NCBI GenBank assembly: GCA_038087015.1
Contig: JASBNA010000005.1
Coordinates: forward strand, 744,001-808,000
Origin: Cerrena zonata
Lineage: Eukaryota; Basidiomycota; Agaricomycetes; Polyporales; Cerrenaceae
DNA: 64,000 nt
Direction: 5' to 3'
Shown: positions 35,628 to 47,620 of the stretch, one piece after another
How the letters are laid out: the number at the start of each line of letters is the position of its first letter
Numbering within the stretch: the first letter of the stretch is position 1
The notes under the pieces: generated by a model
Databases searched by the model: none
Told to the model about the DNA's origin: nothing
What the model saw: only the letters and a program-made list of their open reading frames with translations
Translations under genes and position numbers: made by a program

Positions 35628-37706
35628 CTGCTTTTGAGGTTCAGTATGTGTTGAAAGTTACAACAATGAAGGGAATCGCTCTACCTCGATGAACGCTTCA
35701 AACTTCGAATGTCAAAGAATCAGATAATACACCGGTAGGACCTGTGCCTGAAGAGCGACTGAAGTTAATGCAGTATGGTGCAAGTGTAGAAACACTACTC
35801 ACCAGTTGCCGGGAGAATATATATTTATACCTAGAAGGGCGTACGGTGAGTATCAGAGCAATCGTAGCATCAACTTAAAAGCCAAATCTCATCAATGCTA
35901 CGGTACCGTGTACGGTTGATACAATATATACACAGTCAGCCTGACTCATCCACGAAAATTAAATGTTAGCGCTTGGTATGATCCATTTGACTAACTCGGC
36001 ACTAACATCTCATGACTAGTGTAAACTGCTACTCAAGCTCTCGCCCTTGAAATATAACTCCCAGGAGCGAGAGCTCCAGTTCGGGTGTATGGAATGTATT
36101 TTATGTGCAGTCTATCAATTTTTGGCCTAAATTCTCCTGTCAAATGACGTATATAAGAGAAATAGCCACCGGGATTCGGGTGTACCATCTTTACTATTAT
36201 CCGTAAGTTAGAAGTTTGGAGGAGGTCGCAAAAGCTTGAAGGAACTACTCGTGCAACGACTAACGCTGTTGACGTCAAAAAAACGACTATGTCGCCATAG
36301 CACTTTGAAGTGATCTAACGACTCTGACACCCACAGATCACTACTCGTTCCTAGGTGAATACGATCGAGGAGTAGGGCTCGGGAAAACGCACGAGCTATA
36401 GGCTGCTAGTAGACATCATCGCCGCCACAAGTAGTGCATATAGTCTATAGGTTAGAGTAGTGGAGGAGTAGAAACTTCGTTGGGCTAGAGGAAGACGTGA
36501 GCGATAAAAAAACTTCGTGACGCCTTCGACTCGATAGAAGACTGAGAACATCGGCCAATCTCTGCACGGGTAGCGAGTAGGTAGCGTCAAAAATGCACTG
36601 ACATAGAATGGTGACAGATACATTTTTGCCACGTTCAAACAGCACGTGCAGAAGAAACTGTATCCCCTCCCCAGAGGTTTCCATTTGTGTATTGGATACG
36701 ACGATCAAGGACCCATAGGAAGGGCAAAGTGAGAATCATTTCTCACCGATGGTGACAAAAATGAGATAGCTCCTAGGCAGTCATCATTTTTCCTAAGGCT
36801 ACCCTGAGCCTGAGAGGGCTATTTAAATCGCCCTTCGTCGTCCAGTGGATTGAAAAAGGCACATGTTTGAGATCCAAGAGGTCAAGATTGTTGTCGAGTT
36901 ATGAGGAACGAGGAGAGTGAAGGGTCGTTAATCATTTGTTGACGGAGTAGTTTTACGAGATCATGGCGGGGGGTGGCCTGGTTGGCCTTCAGATGGTTTT
37001 TGTCTTTATGCATAGTTGGCTGTATGAAGGCAGGTTGAACTTGAAGAGATCCGGATCCATCGGAATCAGTTTTCCGCATTTTCCCGAAGCTAGCATCAGC
37101 GTGATGACCTGAGTACCTACTAATGATGACCTCATCTTCAAGAATCAATTGAGCCTTCTTGAATTTCGTCTCGTAACTCGAGTCCAGGACTGTACTAGAA
37201 ATCAACAAGAGCCGTCTCTTCATGAACAGTATGTAATGTATTTGTCACGGCTAGGTTGATCGTTATGCTTAGGACCTACTTATTCAATTCACTTCAAGTT
37301 CCCTCATCATTACAGGGTGTCGACGTACGTCGTTACTGGCTGTTGGTCCGGAGGGCCTTAGTCTCCTTAACAGACCTCAAGAAAAGGAAGATAGTCGTCT
37401 CATATAAGATCTAAACTGAATTTACAACCCTGCTGGCAGATTCGACTCGTTTGGGCCTCCGTATTGCTAAATTGACCGCTCATTTCTCTTAGCGTGTCTT
37501 ATTTCCAAATTTTTAGATGCTACTTGTCAAGTTCTTGCGGAACTGGCGACAGCTGTAAAACCAAGATAATATCCTCTCCAGGATGCCTATCATAGTAATC
37601 ATCATAATAAATCTGGATCCTATGACCTCTTTTGATCATCCGAATACGACCATACTGGCTACATAGTACATGTATATTTGGACAATAACATTAAGCGAAT
37701 AGAAGA
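35628..37706. other. Gene-poor intergenic region
   Basis: Upstream of the F-box gene and downstream of the first GMC gene. One ATG-started frame at 36882-37223 (-), 113 residues, is hydrophilic with no motif and I rate it as unlikely coding. A TATTTAAAT word occurs near 36820. Nothing else is supported. Confidence 0.4.
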
Positions 37707-39769
37707 TCAATTCTTATGATGGGACTTCAGGATATCAGCAAGTTTCTCGGCAGTCACTACTGCTGGTGCCATGGTATGGGTGGCAAGTGGTTCCGTGAAA
37801 ATGGAAGTATCACAAACCCGCAACCCTGAAACACCGTGAACCCTGAGCTCATCATCTACCACTCCAGGCCTAGGGTCTGACAGAGGTGCCATACGGCATG
37901 TTGATGTGAAATGATAGGCACTGCGAATGTTCTCCCGGAGGAATGTATCGAATTCTGCTGGAGATGATGTGGATGGATTGCGAATGTTTCCGAGAGGATA
38001 TCCAGAGTGTCGAACACCTTCAGCAAGACGTTCAGCGAATCGTACCCCAGTAGTGAGAGTCTTCATATCATCGGGGTGGTCGAGATAGTTCAGCTGTACC
38101 TTCGCACGATCTCTAGGATCCTTAGAGGCTAGTCGCACGGAACCGATTGAATGAGGCCGGATAAGAGCAACAAGGAATGAGAATACTCCTGTCTTAGAAG
38201 GGGTGTCCTTGGGAGAATTAAGGACATGATGCGGGCACAACATGATCTCGACGTCCGGGGTGTTGTCAGGGTTCCCTCCATCGATCTCAGCGGTACGAGA
38301 TGTATCCACTTCGCCATTGCTATTGATCAGTGCAGTTCGGATGAAGAGAGCGAATTGCATGAACGGATAAGCGAGAACTCCTGAGCCCAAAAATAGGTAC
38401 TTCAGGAGCTCTACCACGATACGGAGTGGGTTTTGAATCAAAGTAGTAAGAGACTCCGAGTTGGGACAATCGTAGCCAATAGCAACTGCATAATGATCAT
38501 GCTACGAGCGATAAACGTTAGAGTTCTCTAACAACTTTATAAAAGAATCTCACCAATTGTGTTCCAACGCCTGGTGAGTCGAACGCAACGTTGATACCTT
38601 CTTGTTCAAGATATGACTTGGGCCCAATACCACTGGATAGCATGATTTAAGAATATCATTAGCACGCGACACATATGTATCCCATTGTCAAATATCCTGA
38701 CCTCAGCAGGAGAAGTTGTGGAGATGCAATAGCACCAGAGCATAGGATGACTTCTTTGCGAGCGCGTGCAAAGTACTCCTTGGTCGATCCGCTAGTAGTT
38801 TGCAAGTACACACCGTCTGCACGATTTTCATTCGCAGCTTTCGATATCGCAACCCTCGTTACGATCGTCTTCGTACAAATCTTTAGGTGGCTCTTGCGAG
38901 CGAGAGCAAGTTGTTTTGGTAGGAATGCCGAAAAGGTCGACATACGATGTATATGCTGATCAATGGTATAGTCGACAACGACTGATGCTACGGCCGGGGC
39001 ATCTGGAGCATTTATATCGGAGATGACAGGAATACCCAATGCCTTCCCAGACTCGAAGACTCTAAGAGTATGTTGAGCAAAGTTTACACTGAAGTCAAGT
39101 AGTGACACATACTTGCGAAGAATCTTGCGTGGCATGTCCGGCATTACTTGGTTTATCCAAGTCCCTTCAGGAACATGTTAACTTTGAGGTATATTACAGC
39201 ATCAGACAGAAGCGCACCTTTCTTGCCTCTGAAAGATGATAGTTGTTGAGACAGAGTATTTTCTGATTTTATGAAGTATGGAATCAGCTCGTCATAGCTC
39301 CAACCCGGACGATTCCATCGATTCCAATCGCCTCGTAAGCCGCGAGCATAAAGACACCCATTAATCCTAGATGTACCCCCAAGCCCTTCACCCGCAACTA
39401 TGTCGAGAACACGATTGTTAGCATGAGCGAGAGGCTCAGCAGGGAATAGAGCCGCTGGTGAGTCCTCACGGAAGAAGTTGGCCGATATCAGAGGTACGCG
39501 ATTGGACCAAGTATCAAGAACCTGGCCACGCTCGACGACGAGTACAGAGACCCCAGGTGTTTCGGACAATCGAGAAGCCAAGCAACTGCCTGCGCTACCA
39601 CCTGCATAACTCTAAGTCAAATATACAGGGAGTACTATGAGCGAAAGAACTTACCTCCAACCACAATGTAGTCATAGGTGTACTTGTCCAGGTCGGAGTC
39701 GTTGAAAGGAGTCGAGGCACCAACCTCTGAAGGGCTACATTCTGGATATGGATGGAAAAATGGCGACAT
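37707..39769 (-). CDS. GMC oxidoreductase 1 (aryl-alcohol-oxidase-like, FAD)
   Basis: FAD-dependent oxidation of an alcohol. Exons join from ATG 39769 (MSPFFHPYPECSPSE) to the stop at 37707 (ILKSHHKN) in one frame. No signal peptide is seen, so it is probably intracellular, unlike secreted lignin-related members. FAD-binding parts: YDYIVVGGGSAGSCLASRL, VLVVERG, and the GMC signature 1-like GEGLGGTSRINGCLYARG. Signature 2 is seen as ARKEVILCSGAIASPQLLLLSGIGP. The substrate domain includes IRPHSIGSVRLASKDPRD. The catalytic His lies in AYHFTSTCRMAP, and the partner His in LATHTMAPAV. VVDDELRVHGVSGLRVCD completes the FAD site. It is more distant from GMC 2 and 3 than those are from each other. 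Confidence 0.9.
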
Positions 39770-40204
39770 ACTGAAAAGAGACGTCTTAGAAGGGTCCTAA
39801 GATGACAGTCGAAGATATACTGTGTCCTAAATAACCCTGTCACGGCGGTACCAATATTACCAGGGAAGCATTAAGTAAAGCTCTGGGTCGTGACAGCCAC
39901 CAGGTAATCATTTGGTTGATGTTGTATCTGCATAGACCCTGTCGGAAGAACAGTAGTACGACTCGGATATGGATACTGTTGGAATTTGGAATCTCCGTGC
40001 TGAACGCCCGCTTCCCAAGACAGTACTTCTTTCTAGGCAAGAAATAAATTTATCTCCTTTTGAAGCAAAAAGGGACGTTCCGATGACATCAGACTTCTAC
40101 AAGTTTCTTGAATGGAAAAGACGTCTCTTCCCTTGCACCGGCTGTTCAGTTCAACGTTTCAATGATCTCATTCAGGGTTGTAACGCCCTGGAAACCCTGA
40201 ACAC
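39770..40204. other. Upstream flank of GMC 1
   Basis: No gene supported. A plus frame at 39969-40247 ends with IQGCNALETLNTIGSRRG, which has the flavour of an LRR/F-box repeat and runs into the repeat at 40205; possibly a fragment. Confidence 0.3.
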
Positions 40205-40425
40205 AATTGGAAGTAGACGGGGCGAGCCACCCGGATCACTTGGGTAGTTGCGCCCCCGTTGATTATGAAGAGCTAGATGTATCACAGTCCTAGATGGTCC
40301 ATTCAATGGATCGTTGAATCATTAATGTCAAGACTCGAGAGTCTCCGCTGGCAGAGCTTCAAGTTCCAGCGGCAGCGAATGGATTTTCATTCTCCGCTTC
40401 GGCGGTTTCCGAATCTCTGGGGGGT
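40205..40425. repeat. Diverged repeat, copy 2
   Basis: Second copy of the segment at 31211-31480, in the same orientation, with the same ordered words including the 19-base identity near its right end. See copy 1 for interpretation. Confidence 0.6.
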
Positions 40426-41074
40426 GTATGATGATCGACTCGACCGTCGATTGACACAAGTACGAAGAAGTTCAAAGCAAACAAACTTGATACGCTATGT
40501 TTGAGAGTAGGAATACGCGGCGATGTAGTCTTTTGACTGTTATCTTTCCTGAAAAGTGGATCATTATCATTTTGCTGTCATCACGAGCCTTGTGCCAGTG
40601 ATTGTGCCAACACAATGCGACCACAGCTCGGCTCCCCCATCATTAGATGCCTCGGAGGGAGACTATGCTCGTTCTTACGAGTACCGTCTATTGCTACGAT
40701 GGTTCTACGTGTGAGGCCGAAGTCAGGGGTGGGATCCTTACGATTTGTGAACACTTGTTGTGGGGCGATCTTAGAAAGAAGACGAGGAGCGCAGCGATAC
40801 ACACATATACTCATATTACCATTCCATAAATACACATCAACATTATTGTCATAGGGAGCTTCGAATTCGTGATAAAACATTAAGGTAATGACCGGAAATA
40901 AAGGCAAAATTTTGATTATACCCTCATTCTGCCCTATAATCGCACCGAAAAACATCAACTCCAGTATCAATAAGTGGAAACCAGTTGTGATTCTCCTCAC
41001 CTGGAGATCAACTATGTCACTGGAACCGATTTTGGTGACTTCCTTCAATTCAAGATCAGACTTTGGGGATTTAT

Positions 41075-43106
41075 TCAATCAGTATGTTCACGGTAAAACA
41101 TTAGTGAGAATCGACTTACCAATGCTGTATTCGTAGTACATTCTAAATCTTCACTGTTAGTCGGTGTCTCTGTAGAATCGCAAGGTTCCGCGAAGAGGAC
41201 TGCGGAATGGGGCTGGGGCTTGGAGACCATCATGCTTGTTGCATTCATGTGGCCTATACCTCGCAGCGACTGACGTGCGTTCAGGCTATGGGAGACAGTT
41301 AAGTAAGACGAGAGATATAAAGAGGGGTGGTCTCTTACGAGGCCATCACAGAATTGGCATATGCTATAACGCAAGGTGTAAGCGTTGAGCGTTCGAGATT
41401 GTATATCCGCACTTACCTTTGGCCAAGACGAAGCTGAAAACTTGATACGCGAAAGAATGGGGAGAAGCAAGATACTGGAAAAAATAATCAACACTATTGT
41501 ACAGTAGGCCTCTATGTTCCTACTTACGACGATCAAACACCCGGTACTAAGCAGGCTATGGGTTGAAAACAATGTTAACAATGTAATTAAACAAGAGAAT
41601 ATGGGACAAAACGGCGGACCTTGTGACAGCCCCACTGCTAATAGTATAGAGCGACAATTTGTGCAACACTCGTTGCGTTCTGTGATGAGGTTTACCGTTC
41701 AAGTCCCTGAGAAGTCAAAGGAACAATCATACCGTTCGTTTGAGCCACGCCGGAACAAATAGCAGGTTGTTGCCGCGATGACCAAGTCTAGTACACCATT
41801 GGTTACGTCCGCACTTATAGTTATCCACTATAGGCGAGTATCATAGTCAGAAAATGGAAATCTATCACATGTTAAAAGTACAGCGTACTCGATTGTTCGT
41901 TATGGCAGCCCACCCTCCGCCGCTTGCGAGACTAAAGCCACTTGTTAGTGAAGAGAAGAGAAGGGAGGAAACAAGAGACCGACGTACAGCGTTCCAGTGG
42001 CGACTGAATAATCAGCATTGGAGAAATGATTAGAGGTGCGGTTTAGTGACGTGAGTTATGCATACCAAACGCCATTGCTAGGAAGATATTAAATGAGCAT
42101 GTGTTTGAACATATTGGAGGCTACTCACACCACGGGTAAAATGCAAAGATCGACTAGAGCGCAACGATAAGTATATATATGATATATCGAAGGGAGGGGT
42201 GAATACTCACAAGGAAGACGGCGAATGGTGCGAGGCTTTTGTCCACTAGACCACTAGGTAAGCAAAGGTGGTTGTGATATTTTAACGTTGCTTACGAGCG
42301 TAGATTCGATAGATGAGAAATCTTTCCCGAGTACGTTGGTGATTATAAGAACAAGGACGCAAGGTGTGAGACCTACTGGTGAACAATAAAAGCGACGGTC
42401 CCCTGATTATAAAGTGTATTTCGTTAGCTAAGTCGTGTCGCACTTTATGAATCGGTCTTACAGCAGTAATGGGTACGCTCTTCAGCATTTCGTTAGAGTG
42501 CGTAATACAGAAGAGGCGTTATTTATGACATACCGCAACACTCCTACACAGGTGCCAAAGGATCAATATAATCGAGAATGAATGTTAGTTGGGTAATGCT
42601 TACCAAACCGATTGCTCTAACTTCTCCGGTTGGAGGAAATCCGTGATGAAGTAGGTGTAGATCGCGTGTGTAACGAACGCCAAGTCGACAGAGTCCATAA
42701 TCCTCCAAGACGTCCGCTATTATTGCACCGCCGAAACTTCAAATCAAAAAGACTTACCATAGACCAGATACCTGTATCGGGCCATTAGCAATGAAGAGCG
42801 ACGAGCAAAAACACTGACAATACGCACCAAAATAATCAGCTTTTTAGAATCCTTCGGGTATGTCATATACTATGAGGTATATGATGAGCGGAGATATACG
42901 GGAAACGACGGAGGACATACATAGAACAAAGCTTGCAATGTGGTAACACCATACATACTATCGAAGTGAATAGAATATCAATACTCATTGCAGGCGGTGT
43001 AAACGGTAACTACTACCCACATAGATGCCAATATGGCTCCAAGGAAAGCCGCACCAAGCGTTGGGCCAATGTCAATATTAACGGGGAAAGGGAGCGGTGA
43101 TGACAT
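41075..43106 (-). CDS. DUF6534-type multi-helix membrane protein
   Basis: Starts at ATG 43106 (MSSPLPFPVNIDIGPTLGAAFLGAILAS). Many short introns. Assembled blocks in order: MYGVTTLQALFY, YMTYPKDSKKLIIL, WIMDSVDLAFVTHAIYTYFI, TDFLQPEKLEQSVW, SGLVDKSLAPFAVFLV, MAFVATGTL, TGCLIVYLASPHSFAYQVFS, FVLAKAYANSVMASLNARQSLRG. This is the DUF6534 family plan: seven helices, with the last one ending in SLNAR. The tail is hydrophilic (AEPCDSTETPTNSEDLE). If unspliced it ends at TGA 41075; a donor at TTNTAL|gtaagt could join exon sequence down to about 40990 (SDLELKEVTKIGSSD), so the 3' end is open. Function of the family is unknown. Some exons between 42100 and 42650 are not fully resolved. Confidence 0.7.
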
Positions 43107-45492
43107 GGCGAGATGTAGCAGAGTACGGATCTGGTTTATCTGGCCGTTGCTGCAGCTATAGTACCTATATATGATTGATCATAAACTGAGCCATCGATGG
43201 GTAACTCAATTGCTTGAGTCGGAGGGTGGAACTGCCTCTCTCAATCAAATCTTACTGACCCTGTAGACTCTAGAGTATCAATAGATCTGATATGCGTATG
43301 TATGTGAAGCCCACCTGTGGAGCCCAAGATCCGAAAGGGATTCAAGACGGACGTCGGGGGATACACCAGAGGCAATGGAGTTTGCCAGTGTTGACATGAC
43401 TGTCAACTAAGAATCTGCAAATGGTAAAGTTAACAGGCAGTAGTGGGTCGAAAAGCGACATGAATCTTACTGGAGCCCTACATTGATCATCAGGCAATAT
43501 GCCAATTACCTAGCAGTTGGTCCTTCTGAGACAGATGATTCTTCATCATCATCAGAAATGAACTTGTGTTACGCCGGGTCTTTTACCCCATGTCGTGATC
43601 AAGTTTTTCTTCAACCGACCGCCTGGGTCAGTGGCTCACTGTCCCATGTTCCCAACACGTCCGACATAAGGTAGTGATAATCGACCTGTTTGAGGTACGA
43701 CAAGGACACGCCGGTGACGACGGGATCTCCATCTAAGGGGTTCGCAGGTAGGATAGACAGGGTCTGGATCATATGGCTATACATACATGAAAGCCGAGAT
43801 GCTTACCAGAGGTAAAGTCGTTTAATGTTCATCTCTGCTCGTCATGGGTAAAACAGACGAGATTCGGACTTATTAAAAGCAAAGAATGAGGACTCACTGG
43901 AGGTCATACCAATTCTCAATAGCGAAGGCACAAACCCTGCCAATGGATGAGTAGAGAGCTAGCACGCTCTCATTCCAGAATGTGGATAGAATACCCTGTG
44001 ATACCGGGAACTATTCATGTTGACGGGCAGGGCGGCCGCGTCACCTTGGGTCCGAGACACATAGTTTCTGGTGATATCGAAGGCATATCTAGAAGCCAAG
44101 ACTCGGAGAGAAATGGATTGAGGAGGATGCCTGGCCCTTACAGCCGTTTCGGAAAACTATGTCAGTAGCGCTCGACGCGCGTCGCAAAAATCAAAAAATA
44201 CGAAAACGGTGGGATAGAGAGAATTGCTTCAGAACACGCGGAATTCCTCAATAGATGTGGTGTTTTATTATAAAACGGAGTCAGGCAAAGCACGTCACAA
44301 TGAACTAAGCTTTGGGGATCATCGAGAACATCTGAGACTGGCCAGACAACTCATATTATGACAGCAGTGAGTTGTGAGCCGAGACGACTCGGGCCCTTAC
44401 TGCTATGCAATAGTTCAATCCCCCAAACCATTCCAATACAAGCATGATGCCATGTCTATTGAATATGCACATAAATATGAGTTTAGCGAGTAGCTTCGAC
44501 CAAATTCAGTTGCCACATAACGGGCGCCTAATTCCCGACATACCGTAGTATCTTTCTAAGAACCATTTCTGTACCGTTTAAAATTTTTGAAGGTCGTATG
44601 TAAGCTTAAAAGGACTCATCATGTCTGGGTTATACTTTGTACACTCCGACAGACAAGTTGTGACTACGAAATGTCAACAGAACCTTTCATGACGTGGCAG
44701 ATGGTTATGAAGCCTACGAAGTTCGCACAAGTTCATGCTCTCTGCAGACTTCATTTTCGGCATGTTTCAGGACTCTGGAGACATTTGAGATGTCCATTGA
44801 GGTAACGGTCCACCAGAACTCTATGCGTGGGAATAAATGTAATGTACTGCCGACTCCGTAACATATGTGACATCCTCTCCAGAAAATGGTATTGATATGT
44901 ACTGTCCAAGTGTGATAGGCACCAGCCGTATTGTCAACGAGAAGGTATGTTCAAAGAAGACTTAGGGTTTGGTCAGGGAAATCTGGCTTCGTGATATTCA
45001 TATAGACTTGCCGCTCGTCCACGGCGTCCGAGTCAGGGTCCATAGTACCCTGGGCCCTATATGGGGAACTTGGTAATGTAGGACAGGTTTCCTTGATGCA
45101 ACTTCCATTTCGTGAATTCCACTGACCCACGAGCACGTTTTATAGGCATAACCAACAGGATTGGGACTCTAGGAAGAATTACGCAACAGCAGAATCGAAC
45201 TCGCTTCCAGTCCATGACCCCAGCCACTGACACGACAGTACTCTAATCAACTTCTTTCGATGCATCATACTCGGGTCTCCTTAGAACACCGTTATAAACT
45301 CTCTTCCTCCGTCTCTGTGCCAGACGGCCAGCTATGTCCTGAGAAGGATATTAAGGTTCAAAAACTGACCTTCATCTGTCATCGCAATCCTCCTCGTTAC
45401 AACCGGCACTTGCCCTGGGCTTTATCTATACCTGCCTGTGTAGCCTTCCACATCCTGCCAGCTACCTGTTTTGGAACACTGGATATACGATA
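43107..45492. other. Long divergent intergenic region
   Basis: Between DUF6534 (-) and GMC 2 (+). Frames at 43483-43674, 43947-44168 and 44587-44805 show no motif. A tRNA T-arm-like word near 45190 was examined and rejected. Nothing else supported. Confidence 0.4.
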
Positions 45493-47620
45493 ATGTTTTC
45501 TCGCTCCTTTCCAGCAGTACCGTTAGACAAGGTTAACGATGAATATGATTATATCATCGTAGGCATGTTGTTCTCTACTTCGAACCAGTACGAAAGTAAC
45601 TAACAGCAGCCTTGTTTAGGAGGAGGAACAGCAGGATGTGTTATAGCGAACCGTTTGACTGCTCACACCGTCCATAAAAAGGCTACCGTACTCGTTTTGG
45701 AGCTTGGAGGAGCATACAATGAATGGCCGACAACTGTTCCCTTGCTTTCGCAGCACATGAAACATGATCCCGAGGCTAAACGATCGTCTTACTGGGACTC
45801 ACTCCCTCTCAAACATGGTAATGGTCGTTCTATAGAACTCGTCAGCGGGAAATCACTCGGAGGGTCGAGCAGCATTAATGCATTGCTGTACACGAGGGGC
45901 GTTCCCGCAGAGTTCAACGCCTGGGCTGCCGCAGGTCGAAAGGGTTGGCATTATGACGATCTCCAACCCTATTTCATGAAATCAGAGCACGACTTGGACC
46001 AAGATCCAAGGCACCCTCCTGATTTCCATGGCGTTAGTGGTAAGTACCTCGTTATACGAGTGCGACTAGCAATATCTGACATTTAGTGTGACGAAGGTGA
46101 GTGGAGAAACAGGTCGCATTCGACTCACTTCTGGGGTCACTCTGCATCGTGAGTAGACATATGTGCATCCCGTTCATTACTCAACCCTTCCCTATTCCAT
46201 GCTCAGTATTGTGAAAGCGGCCAGCACGATGGGTGTACCCTATGTCGAGGACCTGAACTCCCCTCTTCACCCTCCTCATGGGTGTGCTAAAATGCACTTC
46301 ATCATCGACGACCAAGGTAAACGTAGCTCTACATTCACCGCCTTCCTTTCGCGTGATGTGGCAGAGTCTCGGAAGGACTATCTCCACATATGCACATTTG
46401 CCCAAGTTCAGAAGATAGTTACCAACAAAGTGTCTGGAGAGATCGTAGCGGAAGGGGTTTCTGTCCAAGCTGCGAACGGATCGGGGCCATCCCGTTTCAT
46501 CCGTGCGCGTAGAGAAGTGATCCTCTGCTCAGGGGCCATTAGTTCACCCCACATCTTGTTATTGAGGTTTGTTTGTTTGCTTACTTTTCTTGCACTTTCG
46601 GCACTGAAAATATCGTTCAGCGGAATTGGGTCTGCTCAACAGCTAAGCGAGCATAAAATTCCACTTGTCAAGGATCTCACCGGCGTTGGAGCACATCTTG
46701 TAAGCTTCCCTTCGCTTGAATATCTATAATCTTTACCCCTGACATACGTGTGGCCCTAGCAAGATCATGTTGGGGTCCCTCTCGGTTATCATATACCAAT
46801 GCAGGACTCGATTGCTAAATTTCAATTGCGCCCATGGACGATATTAGTTGAACTCTTCAAATACCTTTTCTTCGGTTGGGGACTGTTCCTCAACCCGGTA
46901 GTTGAACTCTGCATATTCATTCAAACCCGGTTGTTCGACGATGGGATGAAGTATATGTATCCGACACCGAAGGACTGCGACGCTTCACTCCCGGAGAATT
47001 TGCCGGACATAGAACTCATGTCGGTAAGTGTCCATAATCCCTTGCTGTTGCTGTTTCCTCTCATACATGGCATCCCTCGGCAGATTGCGTGGGGTGATCC
47101 TGTGGACTGCCAGCCCGCCAAGATGGGAGGCTTCTCGTTTTTGATCGCTTTACTGCGACCAACCTCTACCGGATCTGTCACACTCGCCAGCAGCGACCCG
47201 ACTGCAAAGCCGCTCGTTGACCTCAACTATCTTGCTACGGAGCAAGACATGGCAACATTGAGAAAGGCAATCAAGTTCACGCGACACCTCAGTAGTCACG
47301 TTGTCGCTCAAGGCTATCCTATGCTCGAACGAAATGCCCCTACAAGTAATAAAGACGAAGACCTTGATGTATTCATAAGGCGTGTCTCTATGACCACGTC
47401 GCATTATACTTCCACTTGTCGTATGGCCCCTGAAGCTGAAGGTGGTGTCGTCGATGATGAACTTTGTGTTCATGGTATCCGCGGGTTACGAGTCGCGGAT
47501 GCCAGTATCTTCCCTAACATTCTGGGCACTCATCTCATGGCACCGACCGTTGCAGTAGCTGAGAAATGCGCTGACATGATCAATGCAACCCATCTAGATA
47601 GGTTTGTCACTGCTAGCTAG
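45493..47620 (+). CDS. GMC oxidoreductase 2 (aryl-alcohol-oxidase-like, FAD)
   Basis: FAD enzyme oxidising an unknown alcohol. Starts MFSRSFPAVPLDKVNDEYDYIIV at ATG 45493; no signal peptide. Stop TAG 47618-47620. Blocks: GGGTAGCVIANRLTAH, VLVLELGG, GKSLGGSSSINALLYTRGVP, GRKGWHYDDLQPYFMKSEHD, RARREVILCSGAISSPHILL, SGIGSAQQLSEHKIP, DHVGVPLGYHIP, LLRPTSTGSVTLASSDP, catalytic His in TSHYTSTCRMAPEAEGGVVDD, and the partner His in LGTHLMAPTVAVAEKCADM. The first intron begins with gc (GTAG|gcatgt); the paralogue GMC 3 has a normal gt at the same place. All other joins are GT-AG. It is a close paralogue of GMC 3 at 56081-58184, on the opposite strand. Confidence 0.9.

Noticed and set aside
36882..37223. 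Minus frame of 113 codons with an ATG
   Set aside because: Hydrophilic, no motif, no splice partners and no neighbour context; likely chance.
40581..41078. Minus frame of 165 codons downstream of the DUF6534 gene
   Set aside because: It starts at TTG, overlaps a likely splice donor region and shows no domain; part of it may be a terminal exon, so I did not list it as a gene.
45180..45250. tRNA-like B-box (gagttcgattct on the minus strand)
   Set aside because: No matching acceptor stem, no convincing A-box or anticodon arm within 60-90 bases.
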